Source: Thelephora terrestris
Lineage: Eukaryota; Basidiomycota; Agaricomycetes; Thelephorales; Thelephoraceae
DNA: 64,000 nt
Reading direction: 5' to 3'
Assembly (NCBI GenBank): GCA_015956445.1
Contig: WIUZ02000005.1
Location: 496,001-560,000 of the forward strand
Within the stretch, counting starts at the first letter, position 1; every line of letters begins with the position of its first letter. The notes beneath the pieces are model-generated. The model searched no databases. It saw only the letters and a list, made by a program, of their open reading frames with translations, and was not told the DNA's origin. Shown in pieces: positions 44,385 to 56,084 of the stretch. Made by a program: the position numbers and the translations under genes.

Positions 44385-44692
44385 GCGAGTTAAGCGCTCA
44401 CGTTTGCGAAGAAAAGGCCACGAGGGACAAGGCCGTAAAGCATCTCGTCCAATTCCTCTCTGAACCCGCCAGGCACGTCCTATCTGATGATCTAGAACAA
44501 GCCAAGTTATGGAAGGGGGTATTTTACTGTGCGCTCCCCACCAGTAACCTCTCTATCACCAGCAAAAAATGCTAACCGTGCGTTGGAAGAAGGTTTCTGG
44601 ATGTCCGATAAGCTTCTCGTCCAGCAGGCCTTGGCGTCGGGACTCGCAGATATCCTCCTCAAAATCCATGATCGGGCCTCCTTACGTTCTTT
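44385..44692 (+). pseudogene. RRP1 exon 2-3 fragment
   Basis: Matches the RRP1 gene 3.5 kb to the right, in opposite orientation: the end of intron 1, exon 2 (KATRDKAVKHLVQFLSEPA), intron 2 with GTGCGC donor, and exon 3 up to ADILLKI. It then breaks into the block also found at 40.66 kb. Exon 1 and everything after the ILLKI stretch are absent. Introns are kept, so this is a genomic copy. Confidence 0.85.
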
Positions 44693-45149
44693 TGATAAGG
44701 CTGCAGTTCTTGCGGGAGTCGCAGCACGTACGATCGCTTTTTATTTATTTCCAAGATGACTAACCGAATATTGAACGACAGTTGGCATTACCCCGGAAGT
44801 TGCACTCCTTCGGGAATTTGTAGCTTATATACCCCGCTCTTGGGTTTACGGTCTCCCGCTGTGCGTTCAACGAGCGATGATTTGCTTGCCCTATCTCTGA
44901 CCGTCACCCCACAGCGAAACTTTGATCTCGCCACCAGGATCAATCCCGGCGGATGCGCTTTGATCTCTGCTCTCCCTTACGGTGAATTCCTTCACTCGGA
45001 GCGGCAGAACGATCCGATGTGGACGCCTTTGAGACCAGGTTTTTATCACGTTGGACATCCTGGGGCGGAATTCTGAATCCCTTCGCTGCGTAGTGGTGGA
45101 TTGAGCGAGACATCCCTAGATATACAATCGATGCAGGGACATCCGTGGA

Positions 45150-46007
45150 TATAACTATCGGATACCCGCGGGATTTCCGTCACGGTATGATCCCTGGTTA
45201 TTGTGAGTGTACAACGATTCCTTACTATCGGACTTTAGCATCGATCGACCAACCGCACGCAGTCGCCCTTGTCTGGTCTCCTCCCTATGGCCTTCAAAAT
45301 GTCTTCAAAAATGCACAGATACCGCTTTGTTGTTTCACGGACGCCGCTTACTTAATTCATTGGCAATCCAATGTGGAGTCAACCAACATTCCCTGCTTTG
45401 GGCTCACGATCGAGTATGTGGACTGCAAACCGAGACGTTGTGGTCTACGAAGAGCTCCCTCGACCCCGCAAATTAAAATTCAGAACCCCCTCCGCCATTG
45501 ATGTTCAGTCTGACATTCCGATGCCGGGCACTGCCGCTTTCCCACAGCACCACTCACCCGCTTTTTGGCAGCTACATTGCCAAAACTTCTGTATTATGGG
45601 ACACATGCCCATTTACATTTGGTCACATTCTCTCTCAACCCTTGACCGGTCTCGTTCAAAAGCCGGATGTACACATAACAAACGGTCATGGGCCCGGTGG
45701 AGCTCTTGACGCAGGACTCGTTGGGTACGAGTATTGCTGATTCTCCATCTATGTCCTCCGTTTTACTGAGTGACCGACGCCGGAGTTTTCAAATGCCCGA
45801 ATGTCCTGGCTGAAATGGGACTGTCGGAACCCCGACCCTTTCTGGGTGGGGCTCGGCTAAGTCGACAGTTTGGAAGTCGATAGGCCCATCCCATCTAGAA
45901 TGTAAAAAGAAATCAATCCCGCACTGGAGTCCTCAGTTTGGGGGTCGAACGGGGTGTTGTTGCGAGACTCTCCCGCACCCCGCTTTGACCGCCAGCATGC
46001 TCTCAAT
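45150..46007 (+). repeat. Module X plus S repeat before copy F
   Basis: Same order as before copies A and C, ending in TCAGTTTGGGGGTCGAACGG and CCGCTTTGACCGCCAGCATG. Confidence 0.6.
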
Positions 46008-46340
46008 ATGTGCCTCGTTGATTTCTACGACACGACGCCCCTTATACGGTCACTTTTCACGTTGGCCGTACTCATGGGAACCTGTTACGCCTTCGCCGTG
46101 GAATCTCCGTCCCTCGAAATGGCTCTGGATGTAGAAAGGTCGCGCTCGAAAGAGTATCTCGTCCGTGGTGGGGGGAAGGACGAACAGGAACCCGTTTGTA
46201 TTCAGCCACACAACGACAAACTGAAGAACCCCCTGGAATTTTTTCAACAATTCCCGGCCACCAGCACCCCAAAACTAACCGAAAGCCTCTGTGGTTCGTC
46301 GAGGAAAGTTACTGTACTCATCGGGAAGCCACGTAAGTAA
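46008..46340 (+). CDS. Upstream hydrophobic ORF, copy F
   Basis: 110 codons, the longest copy of this ORF. MCLVDFYDTTPLIRSLF is followed by a hydrophobic stretch ending TCYAF, then acidic/basic sequence with RGGGKDEQEPVC. It ends at CCACGTAAGTAA, where GTAAGTAA is also a strong splice-donor match kept in the other copies, so a further exon is possible. Whether it is translated is unclear. Confidence 0.3.
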   Translation: MCLVDFYDTTPLIRSLFTLAVLMGTCYAFAVESPSLEMALDVERSRSKEYLVRGGGKDEQEPVCIQPHNDKLKNPLEFFQQFPATSTPKLTESLCGSSRKVTVLIGKPRK

Positions 46341-46496
46341 ATCGCGCGCTTCTCAGGGCTGATCGAGGTCGTCAGATCAATTCACGGTTCGCTCTCAGAC
46401 ATTCACGTTCATCGATTGCCCGTTCTGACTGAGCATCGAGAACACTACATTCGGCCACCTGAAAATGGTCTGCCAGTGACGCCGACGCGTTCAGCG

Positions 46497-46503
46497 TATA
46501 AAA
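46497..46503 (+). promoter_or_regulatory. TATA box of copy F
   Basis: CGTATAAAAGGGCCAGC, 93 bases upstream of the ATG. Confidence 0.65.
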
Positions 46504-46595
46504 GGGCCAGCACTAGAGGGTCTTGTTCCCCATCGTTCTCAACGACCACAATCCTCCTCTCTTCTCACTCGCAAGCTCTCATCTCAACCTCAACA

Positions 46596-47268
46596 ATGAG
46601 TCTCGTCCAAGATCCCCGTGGGTTATTCCCTCTTGATTCTATCGCATCCTGATCTGACCACCCACGATGACTAGATCCCGATGGTGTGTGGTTTGTCCTT
46701 CTAGGTGTGAGCTTTGCTCACCGCGACGATTCGAACTCTTCCAGTCGAGAAGTGGCTCGGTAACCATCATCGTGTTAGCGACTTGAAGGACGAAAACGGG
46801 ATTCACGTCTTCGCCATCGAGCACGGTAATGTCTACTCAGCGCAAACCAAGAAGACCTACGAAGTGTCTTTCAGTCTTGGTCCCGTCACCATCAGGGTAA
46901 ACCGATGATACCTGCCGACGGTTTTCCGCAGCGCTGCTTACAGTCCATTTTGGTAGATCGTCATCGTTCTCGACCTCGAGGCCAAGTTCTTCAGCGTCTG
47001 CGCTTATGGAAAAGTTCCTTTCCTTCCTGAGTTCAAGATCGGCTGTGGAGAGGGAAGCTTCGATAAAGGCGTCACCTTCAAGTTCGACCTCAAGGTCATC
47101 AGCGGAACCTTCACGTTCACCATCAAGGACAAATGGTTGTGGTTGCACTACGACGTCAGTGTCATTGGCAAGCACTGGAAGGGCGATGTCAAGTTGATCC
47201 CTATCCCGTAAGTACCCCTTGCTATGAATCTTGTACCGTTCTATACTCACGGGCACCTCAGGATCTGA
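46596..47268 (+). CDS. WLGNHH-family small protein, copy F
   Basis: 146 residues: MSLVQDP, micro-exon ATCCCGATG, VEKWLGNHHRVSDLKDENG, then VLDLEAKFFSVCAYGKVPFLPEFKIGCGEGSF and FTIKDKWLWLHYDVSVIGKHW. It shares VEKW, the FTIKDKW variant and IPIP at the end with the start-less copy A, so A and F form a pair. The last exon is 47262-47268. Outermost copy of the right arm, only 450 bp from the end of RRP1. Confidence 0.77.
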
Positions 47269-47716
47269 AACAAGAGTGCCACTTGAGGCCTTCAGGCATC
47301 TTGCCTGATTGGAATCGCGAACGTTTGTGAAATTACCGTGTTTGTGCTCGTGTACTATTACTCCGAAAACATGATCAACGAATTTTCTTGCTAATTCTGC
47401 GAACTGCGCGACACCGCAACTCTGGCGCCATAAAATTTGAGGGGTTTCTTTGAGTCTTCAATATGCTGCTTGCTGTTTGCAAAGGGTCGGCGCGGCGGGT
47501 CTGTCCAATACCTTTCTTTGGAAAGAAAATGTCAAACTAGACGGTCACTAGTTCACTTGTGAGGACACTCATGAGCATCACGCGGCACGCTCGCCGCTCG
47601 ACTAATCGTGGCATCCCCACGTCTGCACTTGCGTACATGTAAGATCCACAACAAATACAACAGGCTGTGTGATTTTAATGGCTTTTTGAGCCCTAGAACG
47701 GAAACATAAGAGCCTT
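47269..47716. other. 3' flanks of copy F and RRP1
   Basis: The first 200 bp match the 3' flanks of copies C-E; the rest is the convergent 3' end of RRP1. No gene seen. Confidence 0.4.
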
Positions 47717-48949
47717 CTAGAGATCGTCATCTTCGTCGATGTACGCCTTGCAAATCGCATACAACTTCCTCCGGTTCGAATCCTTTGTATCCTCCTGACT
47801 CGCCACCTCAAAGATATACTCCAGTATACCCTTCCGCAACTGGCCCTTATCTAGAGATTCATCCGACGGCACGAGAGAGCAATTGGCCAATAAATGGGGA
47901 TAGTCCTCCGCGTGACTCGTCTTTGGTCGCTTCGGTTTTGGCAGCTCGTCCGAATCCGATGGGGGAGAGAGCGCGGAAAGTAAAGGTTCTAAGAGGTTAG
48001 CTTGAATTTGTTGGTAGGTCGCCTTATTGGGGGTCTTAGCGGCCAGCGATGAGAAAGTTTCGAGGACGAGTTTCAGAGGAACAGGCTTTTGGGCGGTGGC
48101 AGCCGCAGAAGCTTTGTCGAGTTCTGCGAGCCATATCTCGGTCAGATGATAAGTTAGACCCTGTGGCATCCTAGGGTCCGAGGGACTGTGTGGCCAAGAC
48201 AGACAATGTAGCCAAGACGGAGGATGTGGCCAAGACGGAGAATGGCCAAGACGGAAAAAAACGCAGAGGTTCGTAAGTTATAGAGTCGCGTTTAGGCTAG
48301 AGTGAATGGAGCTTTGCAGCTTACCATAATGGACCACCCGCAGAACGGAGGATAGCATTGTGCTCTTCACAGAGGGACGGAGACCAACCGTTCGATATCA
48401 AAAGAACGAAGGAGGCGTTGACGAAACGCCGTATCAACATGTAAAACTTGTCCATCCTGCCCCAGGGCGTTAGTCGACATGATGGGTCGGATTTGAGGTT
48501 GTAGCGCTCCATACCTGAGACGGTCGATGCCGTGCCATTCCCGAACGACGGTGTGCCAAAAGCCTTTGAGAAAGAGGAGGGAGGAGGAGGGATCAGAGAT
48601 TTTGAGGAGGATATCTGCGAGTTCTGACGCCAAGGCCTGCTGGACGAGAGGCTTATCGGACATCCAGAAACCTTCTTCCAACGCACGGTTAGCATTTTTT
48701 TGACGGTGATAGAGAGGTTACTGGTGGGAAGCGCACAGTAGAATATCCCCTTCCATAACTTGGCTAGCTCTAGATCGTCAGATAGGACGCGCCCGGCGGG
48801 TTCAGAGAAAAATTGAACGAGATGCTTCACGGCCTGGTCCCTCGTGGCCTTTTCTTCGCAAACGTGAGCGCATAAACACGGAAAAAAGATGACAGCTCAC
48901 CTGAAGACGCGAGGAACTTTCCGAGAGGAGGGCTCTCGCTCTGAGCCAT
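47717..48949 (-). CDS. RRP1: RRP1 / Nop52 ribosomal RNA processing protein
   Basis: Nucleolar protein needed for 27S/28S pre-rRNA maturation and 60S assembly. Five exons: 48949-48901, 48853-48737, 48671-48515, 48456-48325 and 48170-47717; 302 residues with exact phases. Landmarks: [65 protein letters not shown], and the C-terminal GILEYIFEVASQEDTKDSNRRKLY, which matches human RRP1 in order. The N-terminus is short (MAQSESPPLGKF). Exon 2-3 fragments of this gene are found at both outer ends of the repeat cluster. Confidence 0.92.
48180..48256 (-). repeat. Tandem repeat inside RRP1 intron 4
   Basis: About four copies of an 18-nt unit related to TGTGGCCAAGACGGAGGA, partly degenerate. They lengthen this intron to 154 nt, against 47-64 nt for the others. 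Confidence 0.7.
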
Positions 48950-50950
48950 TCCCTTCTTCTCCGATAGGGATGAGGGTCGAGCTTGTGGGAGGCTGGAAGT
49001 TGGAACTGACTAAGGAAGGCGGATCAACGATCGAGATTCTTTTTCCGGCCGCGCGCGGGGGGGCTCGCCCAAATTCCTGCTTCTCAGTATCTCAGTCCGA
49101 GGCCTCTCACGCTTCCATTCTTCTCGTCGGCCTTACAGGGCCTTCGCCGTTCTTTCATTTCTCTCACCCCTAGACATCACCATCACCTCTATAGCCTAAG
49201 TAAACCCTCCGAATGATCTCGGGTTGGCGCATAACCGGCTCTAGTCCAGGACCTCCCGGCGACGAAACGGCCGAGCTCGCTAGGCAGTGGACGGGAGTAT
49301 TTTCAGGCTTCAGTGTTCGCCGCCCCGAGGCGTTGACTTGAATGGCTGGGAAAGCATGGCAAGCGGAACGACGGTTGTGGTTTGGTCTGATTTGCGTGAT
49401 GCCTTGTCCGGGGTTTCGGCGTTGGATGTCACACGTCAGAAAAGAGTGGAAGACAGGCCTAGATAAGGGTGGCGGGCTCCGAAAGCGTCGGCCAGGTTTA
49501 GAGATGGATATGTCGATACCTTGGTTGGTGGAACGGTGCCGCTTGACCCCGAAATCCGGGGAGCGGTGCAACAGTAAATGAATGCAGAGAGGAACGGAAG
49601 ACCGGTTCCGGTTATTGGCCAAAGCGAGGTCCGGCGCTCGACCGTTCGCGGAAAGGAACCGCCTGTGGAGCAATTGTGTTCCTCAATCTATACCAATCAT
49701 CGTTGGTCAGCAGGCTAGAGCAGGCGTTAGCAAATCGCCGAAATACAACCTCCGATGGTTTCCCGTTTCGCGTGATATACGCTACTCACTTCTTTCGTCA
49801 TATATGGTGAAGCTCGTGCTCTTCTGGTACGACCAGCTAGAGACATTCGGAGTTCATCGGTCCAGTTGATATCGACGAGTGAGTGAATTCCCGGGGCAGA
49901 ATGCCCTGGGTCTTGTCGTTTTTTCATTTGCCTCCGTTGCGCAAAAAACACTAAGTTTATCGCAGCACGTGCCTACCCCTTAGATGAGTCATCCTCCCCT
50001 TAAAGCCACCGTGCTTTGTCATCGGCATTTGCCACTGTACCCTTCCCGCACTTTGTTATCTTAATCTAAGTTCCCTTTTGTCTCTTTTCCTGGCCATTTC
50101 CACACCGGACCAGCGCGATAATGTACCCTCCAAGACAGTTTTCAGTGCCGTCTTATGCGATGACAATTCTGAACGGGTGGATCCACCGCATTCCGCAGTC
50201 AAGTGGTGAGGCTCTTGACTCTGGAGGGGAGTCAGGAACACCGCGGAATGCGGGAACTGGCACCTTTCCACGGCAGATACATGTATTTGCTGTCTAACCT
50301 ATTCCTGCGGACAGTCACTCAAGGATCAAAGACTCGTTGGACCAGCTGTCCGATATTTCACCTGGCATTAAATCACCACAACCTCAAATGTGGGCAAACA
50401 TCTTCCGTGTAGCCTATTTTGTACTTGGGGTATCGCCGATGTGAGCTATAGAAAATATATTCGGGGAGGTTTATGCTAGGCCACCCAAAGCATGCAGCGC
50501 TCAGCCCCGGGCTCTGCCGCTTGTCGGCCCTATGCCTTATACGATATAGTGGACACCACAAACAGGACGTAGAGCGGTGATTGATGGCAAACCCACAAGG
50601 ATAGACCCTTCATCCTGGTTTGGCAAGCTTCAACGGAGGATTCAGCGAGTATTTTCCGATGCTCTCATCCCTCATCGCCCTTTGCTTGATGAAACTGAGG
50701 AGAAGACGGAAGCAAATGAAAATTCTGTGATTTACCCGATTGACCAAGTCCATTGCTGTGTGCACCTTGCCTTCGGGAGCGAGGTTCCCGAACCGGCGGG
50801 AACGGATCACTGAATGGAATGTTTTCCGTCAACGCTTCCCGATTACTTGTCACGAGTTTTGACTTCTCAGTTCCCAGCAATGCGAGCTGTCATTCATCCA
50901 CAGTGCCTTATAAGCACCAAGTCCATTCCTTTCTGCCCTCGTTCCCCAAA
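48950..50950. other. Two-kilobase intergenic region, nothing recognised
   Basis: Holds the promoter side of RRP1 and of the DUF2235 gene. ORFs of 60-167 codons occur on both strands (the longest is minus 49673-49170), but none has a motif, signal peptide or paralogue in the window. Confidence 0.4.
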
Positions 50951-53120
50951 ATGACCACCATCCCCCTCCTCGGTCCAACCCCCATCTCCCTTGGAGGTGA
51001 AACCCTCCATCCTGACGGGCACGCTTGCTTCACTTGTAACCCTCCTTATCAGCATCCGCGCGAATGGGCACCAAATCCCCAAACTCCTGGCAGGAAGCGC
51101 ACCCTGGTCCTCTGCTTCGATGGCACTGGCGATTCGTTTGACCAGGATGTGAGCCGCCTCACTACAACCCTCTCTGAGCTAACTTGGCCCTTATCGCGGG
51201 CGCTTACAGAACTCAAACGTCGTGCAATTCTTGGCAATGTTGAAGAAAGACGATCCTACGGAACAGCTCGTCTACTACCAGGTGATTTCTCTCGGTCTAC
51301 GCATTGCACGTCCCTGCCCTCTAACCACTTCTATCAGGCCGGAATTGGAACCTACACCGGCAACGGCGTGCTCGGGACGCCAATAGTCCAGGGCACGTCT
51401 CAATTGTTGGATCAAATGATCGCCTGGAACCTCCCTGCCCACATTAAAGGTTTTCCTTCCCTTTTTCGCCTCCCATCTCATGTCTAACTAACCATTCCAG
51501 ACGGGTATCAGTTCTTGATGCAAAACTGTCAGTCTGCTCCGCACACAGTCTACTCCTCCGCTGGAAAGCTTACTCCATCCAATCAGATCACGTTGGGGAT
51601 CAAATCTGCATTTTCGGTTTCTCTCGCGGTGCCTTCACCGCTCGTGCTCTTGCCGGCATGCTTCAGAAAGTCGGGCTTCTCCCTCAATTCAACATCGAAC
51701 AATTGCCGTTTGCGTACGCTATGTACGCGAGGGATGACGAAGACGGTCTTAAGCTGAGCATGCAGTTCAAACGAACCTTTTCCGTCGACGTTAAGATTCA
51801 GTTCCTCGGTGTGTGGTACGTCATCCCACCTATCGATCAATATCCAGCCTCATGTCTTCTGTAGGGACACTGTTCAGTCCGTCGGGTTGATTCCTAAACA
51901 CTTGCCATTCTCTGGCTCGAACAACGCCATTGTGCATTTCCGCCATGCCTTATCTCTTGACGAGCATCGTGTCAAGTTCATCCCATTCTTTTGCACTGGC
52001 GGGAAACCCAAGCCAAATGCCACAAACACCGTGACTTCCGACGCAGACGAAGCCGCCCGTCGCGTTCATCGTCACGGGTTGAACGGGCGGGAAGGATCTG
52101 GAGCTCTTGAGTACGAAACTCATGTCAACAACTTGACCGGGCCAGAAAGCGACGTCGAAGAGGTATTCTTCTCTGGCGCTCATTGTGGTACGCTTCGACT
52201 CTTCGTTAGTCAGAGTATTCATTATTTAACATCTCCCTTCAAGACATTGGCGGCGGGTCCGTCCAAAACGGCACACGTCACAGTCTCGCCCGCATTCCCC
52301 TTCGGTGGATGATTAGGGAATGTTTCAAGGTCGACACTGGCATAATTTTCGATGCGCACATGCTCAACCATGAGGTTGGATTGGATACCGATTCCATCTT
52401 CAACGCACCAAACCCGCTCTCCCCTGAAACCCACCACTTGGACAAGCCCGCTGCTAATCAAATCCGCGGTTTCACTCTGAGCCGTGTCCCCGTTGCCATC
52501 TTTTCCGGGCTCAGTGCCCCGTTCCGTTGGCTTGGGGGTAAGGTGAAAAACCTTCGCTTACGAAGGCCTCCACGGGTCGTATTTTCCCCTTCTCTCGAAC
52601 TACCGAGATTCAAGTACGAGGGCTCGGAAGCTCTAGAGGAGCTCAGAGATGCGCTCTCTCCCGTCTATGATCAACTCGACCTGCACTGGTATTGGAAGGT
52701 CATGGAATGGATCCCTTGTGAGTGACTCGTGCGGGTTGTCGGCAGTGGACTCACAACACAACACCTCAAGGGATCATGAAAAAGCAGAGCGCTGAGGTAG
52801 CCGATTCAGACGAATTCTGGGCTTACAAGTTTGTGTAAGCCTCCTCTTTCCGTTGCCTACAACAACAGCGAACAGCTTTATTGATCATATCGATTGCCAG
52901 TTGGAACCGTGGAAGAGGCCGCCAGGTGTACGGTCTAGTGATGCGGCGTGGCATGAAGGTCCACAGATCGGTCAAGACTCGCATGCTAGCTCAAACCACG
53001 CAAGGGAATGGCGAGCCGTACGTCCCGAAGATACGTTGCATGGTCAACGGAAAACCACGACGCCTGACGAGAGAGGAATGGCTGGCAGAACCGCCACGAT
53101 ACTTCGAGTGGGTGGACTGA
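50951..53120 (+). CDS. DUF2235 alpha/beta-hydrolase domain protein
   Basis: Nine exons (50951-51148, 51210-51281, 51338-51449, 51501-51527, 51587-51815, 51865-52187, 52244-52717, 52771-52834, 52901-53120) give 572 residues in exact phase. The DUF2235 signature is complete: [29 protein letters not shown] with the putative nucleophile serine, [17 protein letters not shown], and CDIGGG in place of HADVGGG. The family is related to bacterial Tle1 phospholipase effectors but is common and functionally undefined in fungi. The C-terminal 100 residues are basic ([10 protein letters not shown]...[15 protein letters not shown]) and end [10 protein letters not shown]. No signal peptide. Confidence 0.88.
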
Positions 53121-53447
53121 TTGACGTCCTCGTGTCCATGACGAATTCACGAGAGGGCACGAGTTGTGATATGTGGATTGGGGATGATGATGCAGGGGGC
53201 CGGATGGGACCCTGGGCACGCAGTATTAATGTACATACACGCGCAATTGTATTTTTTTTCTCTCCCGGCATTCGTAATTTCCCATTTTCTTTTTTCCCTT
53301 TTGACCCCCTCGGTGATTTGCAGAACTGGATGCGATAGTGTGGGAACAAGATCGGGTCTTCCGCCATGTTCCCGTGCCCCCTTGACCTCACTCCCTTTTC
53401 CCCCCAGGTTAAATGCTTACTTACCGCACCTTTGAATATCCTATATC
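53121..53447. other. Intergenic, nothing recognised
   Basis: Pyrimidine-rich stretch before the next gene; probably its promoter and 5' leader. Confidence 0.4.
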
Positions 53448-55018
53448 ATGTCCGGTACCCTCTCTCATAACAGACTTCCCCTCCCCGCTTCCTCCTCCGC
53501 TTTTGATCTCCCCGCATCGTCCTCCCCATCTTCAATAAACCCAGACGACGGTCTCAGTCCATTCATGCTTCACCAACGTCGACGACCCAGCCTCCTCAAC
53601 CCCAAACTGGGCCACCTTTCCCTAGAGAAACGCCATCACAGTCCACTCTCGAGCTCGTTCAAGCTCAGGTCCTCCCGTCGCAGGAAGAGCACTAGCAACG
53701 GCGAGGATTCAGAGAGCGACCGCGATTCGACCAAGATGTGGATATCGGATCGCTCTGCGAGCACCAGCTCTGAAAGTTCGAGGAACGCCACCCCTCCGCA
53801 GCAACCAGAGTCCACCCTGACCACGGCCACCGCTACCGAGGCCTTGTTCGGGCTGGCGTCTAAGCCCGTTGGGGACATGGTCGGCGCGCGCCCGTCCACT
53901 CCCCCCAGAAGTTCCGGTTTCGACAGTATGGAAATCGTCCACCGTAGAAGACTTTCCCTTCCGGTACGTTTGCAATTACGATTATATGCTACGCGGTGAT
54001 TTCCCCCAGAGCGCTCATTTTTTTCACCCCCTCCCCCATTTCACATTGATTGTTACAGATCAAGTTCCCCCGCGTGTTGAGCCTGCTGTCCGAATCGCGG
54101 CCGGACGAAAACGAGTTGAAGTCCGAGGCACAGTTCCAGAGACTTCTCGCCTCGTACGCCGGCAACCCCCTTACGCCCAAGACCCCACGTGCACCGTCTG
54201 ATCGCGGCAAATACCCTGAGGAAGCAGGGGACGAGGAGGAAGTTGCCGTTCAGAGTGATGATGACGACGAGCTCTGCGATGGTTCCATGTTTGGGTATGG
54301 CACGACGACCACTGAGGCCATCAACATCTCGAGGAGGGGAACTCCCGCGCAGAGCCTCAACGGCGACGATATATATTCGTGGAACCCCGGAAGTCCTGCG
54401 GGGTCGTCATACATGGATGTCGATCCGGTGAGCACTCTACTTCCCCCGAGTGTATGCGTACACAGATTAACCCGTTTTGCCGCTCTCAGGTTTTCTCCTT
54501 TGGTTCTCCGGGCGTCACGCCAACTTCTGGACCCAGCTCGTGGAGATATACTCCTCCCTCGACATCAAGCGCGGTCCGATCGAATAAACGCAAACGTGTG
54601 TGCCTTAGCTTCAACGTTGATCCGGGATATCGTTCTGAACCGCTGACCTTGACCCGGTTTTGCAGATGACGACAGGTATGATCCTTACCCGGCAGCGAAG
54701 AGACGGGCTGTATCACCGTCTATGTCCACCTACCTGCGAGGGTCCCCGCGGATATCTATCCCGGTATCGATACCAATATCTGTCCCCAACTCTTCCTCGA
54801 CGTCGCCGGTTATCACCCAAATGCAATCGTTTGCACATCCGAACTTTGCGTTTTCGAGGCCTATGATTGGTTCGCCTGGAATGTCGAGCCCGACGATGCG
54901 AGCCTCTGTCGGGTTGCTCGCCAGTCCGATCTTGCGGCCCTTGGCAAAGGGGAGGAGGGAAGGAGATGTGAGGGAGGTTGAGAACACCGGAGAGAGTTTG
55001 GGGAGTATATCGTTGTGA
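53448..55018 (+). CDS. Serine/proline-rich, probably nuclear protein
   Basis: Four exons, 53448-53963, 54059-54427, 54490-54595 and 54666-55018, give 447 residues in exact phase. I do not recognise a named family. The protein is rich in Ser, Pro and Thr, with a folded-looking short block IKFPRVLSLLSESRPDENELKSEAQFQRLLASY and several basic clusters (SSRRRKS, NKRKH, AAKRRAV) that look like nuclear localisation signals; YDPYPAAKRRAVSPS is the sharpest motif. An acidic stretch (SDDDDELCD) is present. Probably a regulator with intrinsic disorder; the role is unknown. Confidence 0.7.
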
Positions 55019-55429
55019 TTGCTGTCCTTATCTTGCCCATCGCCTTTGTCCTTCGTTGCTTTCGCTCTTGCTTTCGGCTGCTTCGCTCGTTTGTTTTGGC
55101 CTTCCCTCTTCCTCTGGTTGCTTGCGACTCTCCACCTCTTGATGACTATTATGGCTTGTTTCTAGCTTCTAGCGCTCTAGGTTGACTTGTTGATGTTGTC
55201 CTTTGCCACTCTTCCTCTTCCCCACCCGCATCGCGCTAGTTCTGGAACTTTGTCGCTCTGACCATTACTCTCTAATGTTGTCTGGCATTCCGCATACTGT
55301 GCATTGTATACTAGGCATTGTCATGTACCTATAGCACAACTGTCTACTAAAACCTCGCCTTCGCTGTTCGTTAACAGGATGTTGCTCCTCTGCAATGAAT
55401 TGCTCTCAACAATGACCACATATATGTCC
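55019..55429. other. Convergent 3' flanks, no gene seen
   Basis: T-rich region between two convergent stop codons; likely the two 3' untranslated regions. Confidence 0.4.
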
Positions 55430-56084
55430 TCAACTCCCTCGGTAGGTTGTGTACGAGAACGGGCTAATGAGCAGGGGAACGTGGTAATGTTCGGCAGGAT
55501 TCTCAATTGAGAACGTAATCTTAAAAAGAGAACACAAGTGTCAGATTCAGCTGGAAGAGGGGCGGCCGCAAGGGGAAAGAAAGGTCCATCTCGGGAAGAG
55601 AAAACACGACGCCCACCTGAACGAAAGGGTAAAACGACTTCCTGCCCGTCCTGTCGAAATACTCCTTGGTCTCGAACACGATCTGATAAGTCCCAGGTTG
55701 AAGCGCGGGATCTGGGGAGAGGAGGTCCAAACACCTCCCGTCGGCGTTCGTTGCGGAGGTTCCGATTCCGACCCACGCGCTTCCTCCGTGAGACAACGAC
55801 GGGGCGACCGTGACGGCGTCTTGGACGCTTGGAGCGAGAAGTTGGACTTTGACGCCTTGAGCTGGTTTGCCGATGGATGAATCTAGGACTGTGAGGTGTG
55901 TAGGGTTTGGGTTTGGGCCCCGGAGTCGGTGTGTGGGTTCGTTCCGTACCCCGGTGTGACGGTGGAAGGTCGGGTCATGGTCAGCGTCTCTCCCTCCGTT
56001 TGTTCCGTGTGTCCGAGGGGGTTTGGGGGGTGGAAGTGGAAGGACGTACGCACCGTGACAGGTTATTGGAGATTTCGAAGCCAT
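55430..56084 (-). CDS. 5-hydroxyisourate hydrolase (transthyretin-related)
   Basis: Purine degradation enzyme that opens 5-hydroxyisourate, the product of urate oxidase. Exons 56084-56054, 55888-55617 and 55519-55430 encode 130 residues. Seen: ITCHVLDSS with the catalytic N-terminal histidine across intron 1, [42 protein letters not shown] across intron 2, the [10 protein letters not shown] histidine, and the C-terminal YRGS tetrapeptide diagnostic of the enzyme as opposed to transthyretin. The usual fungal length is kept. Confidence 0.92.

Noticed and set aside
48180-48256. CRISPR-like array
   Set aside because: Short adjoining degenerate units without spacers, inside a spliceosomal intron of a eukaryotic gene.
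49170-49673. 167-codon ORF on the minus strand
   Set aside because: Compositionally odd, no recognisable domain, no promoter or homologue in the window.
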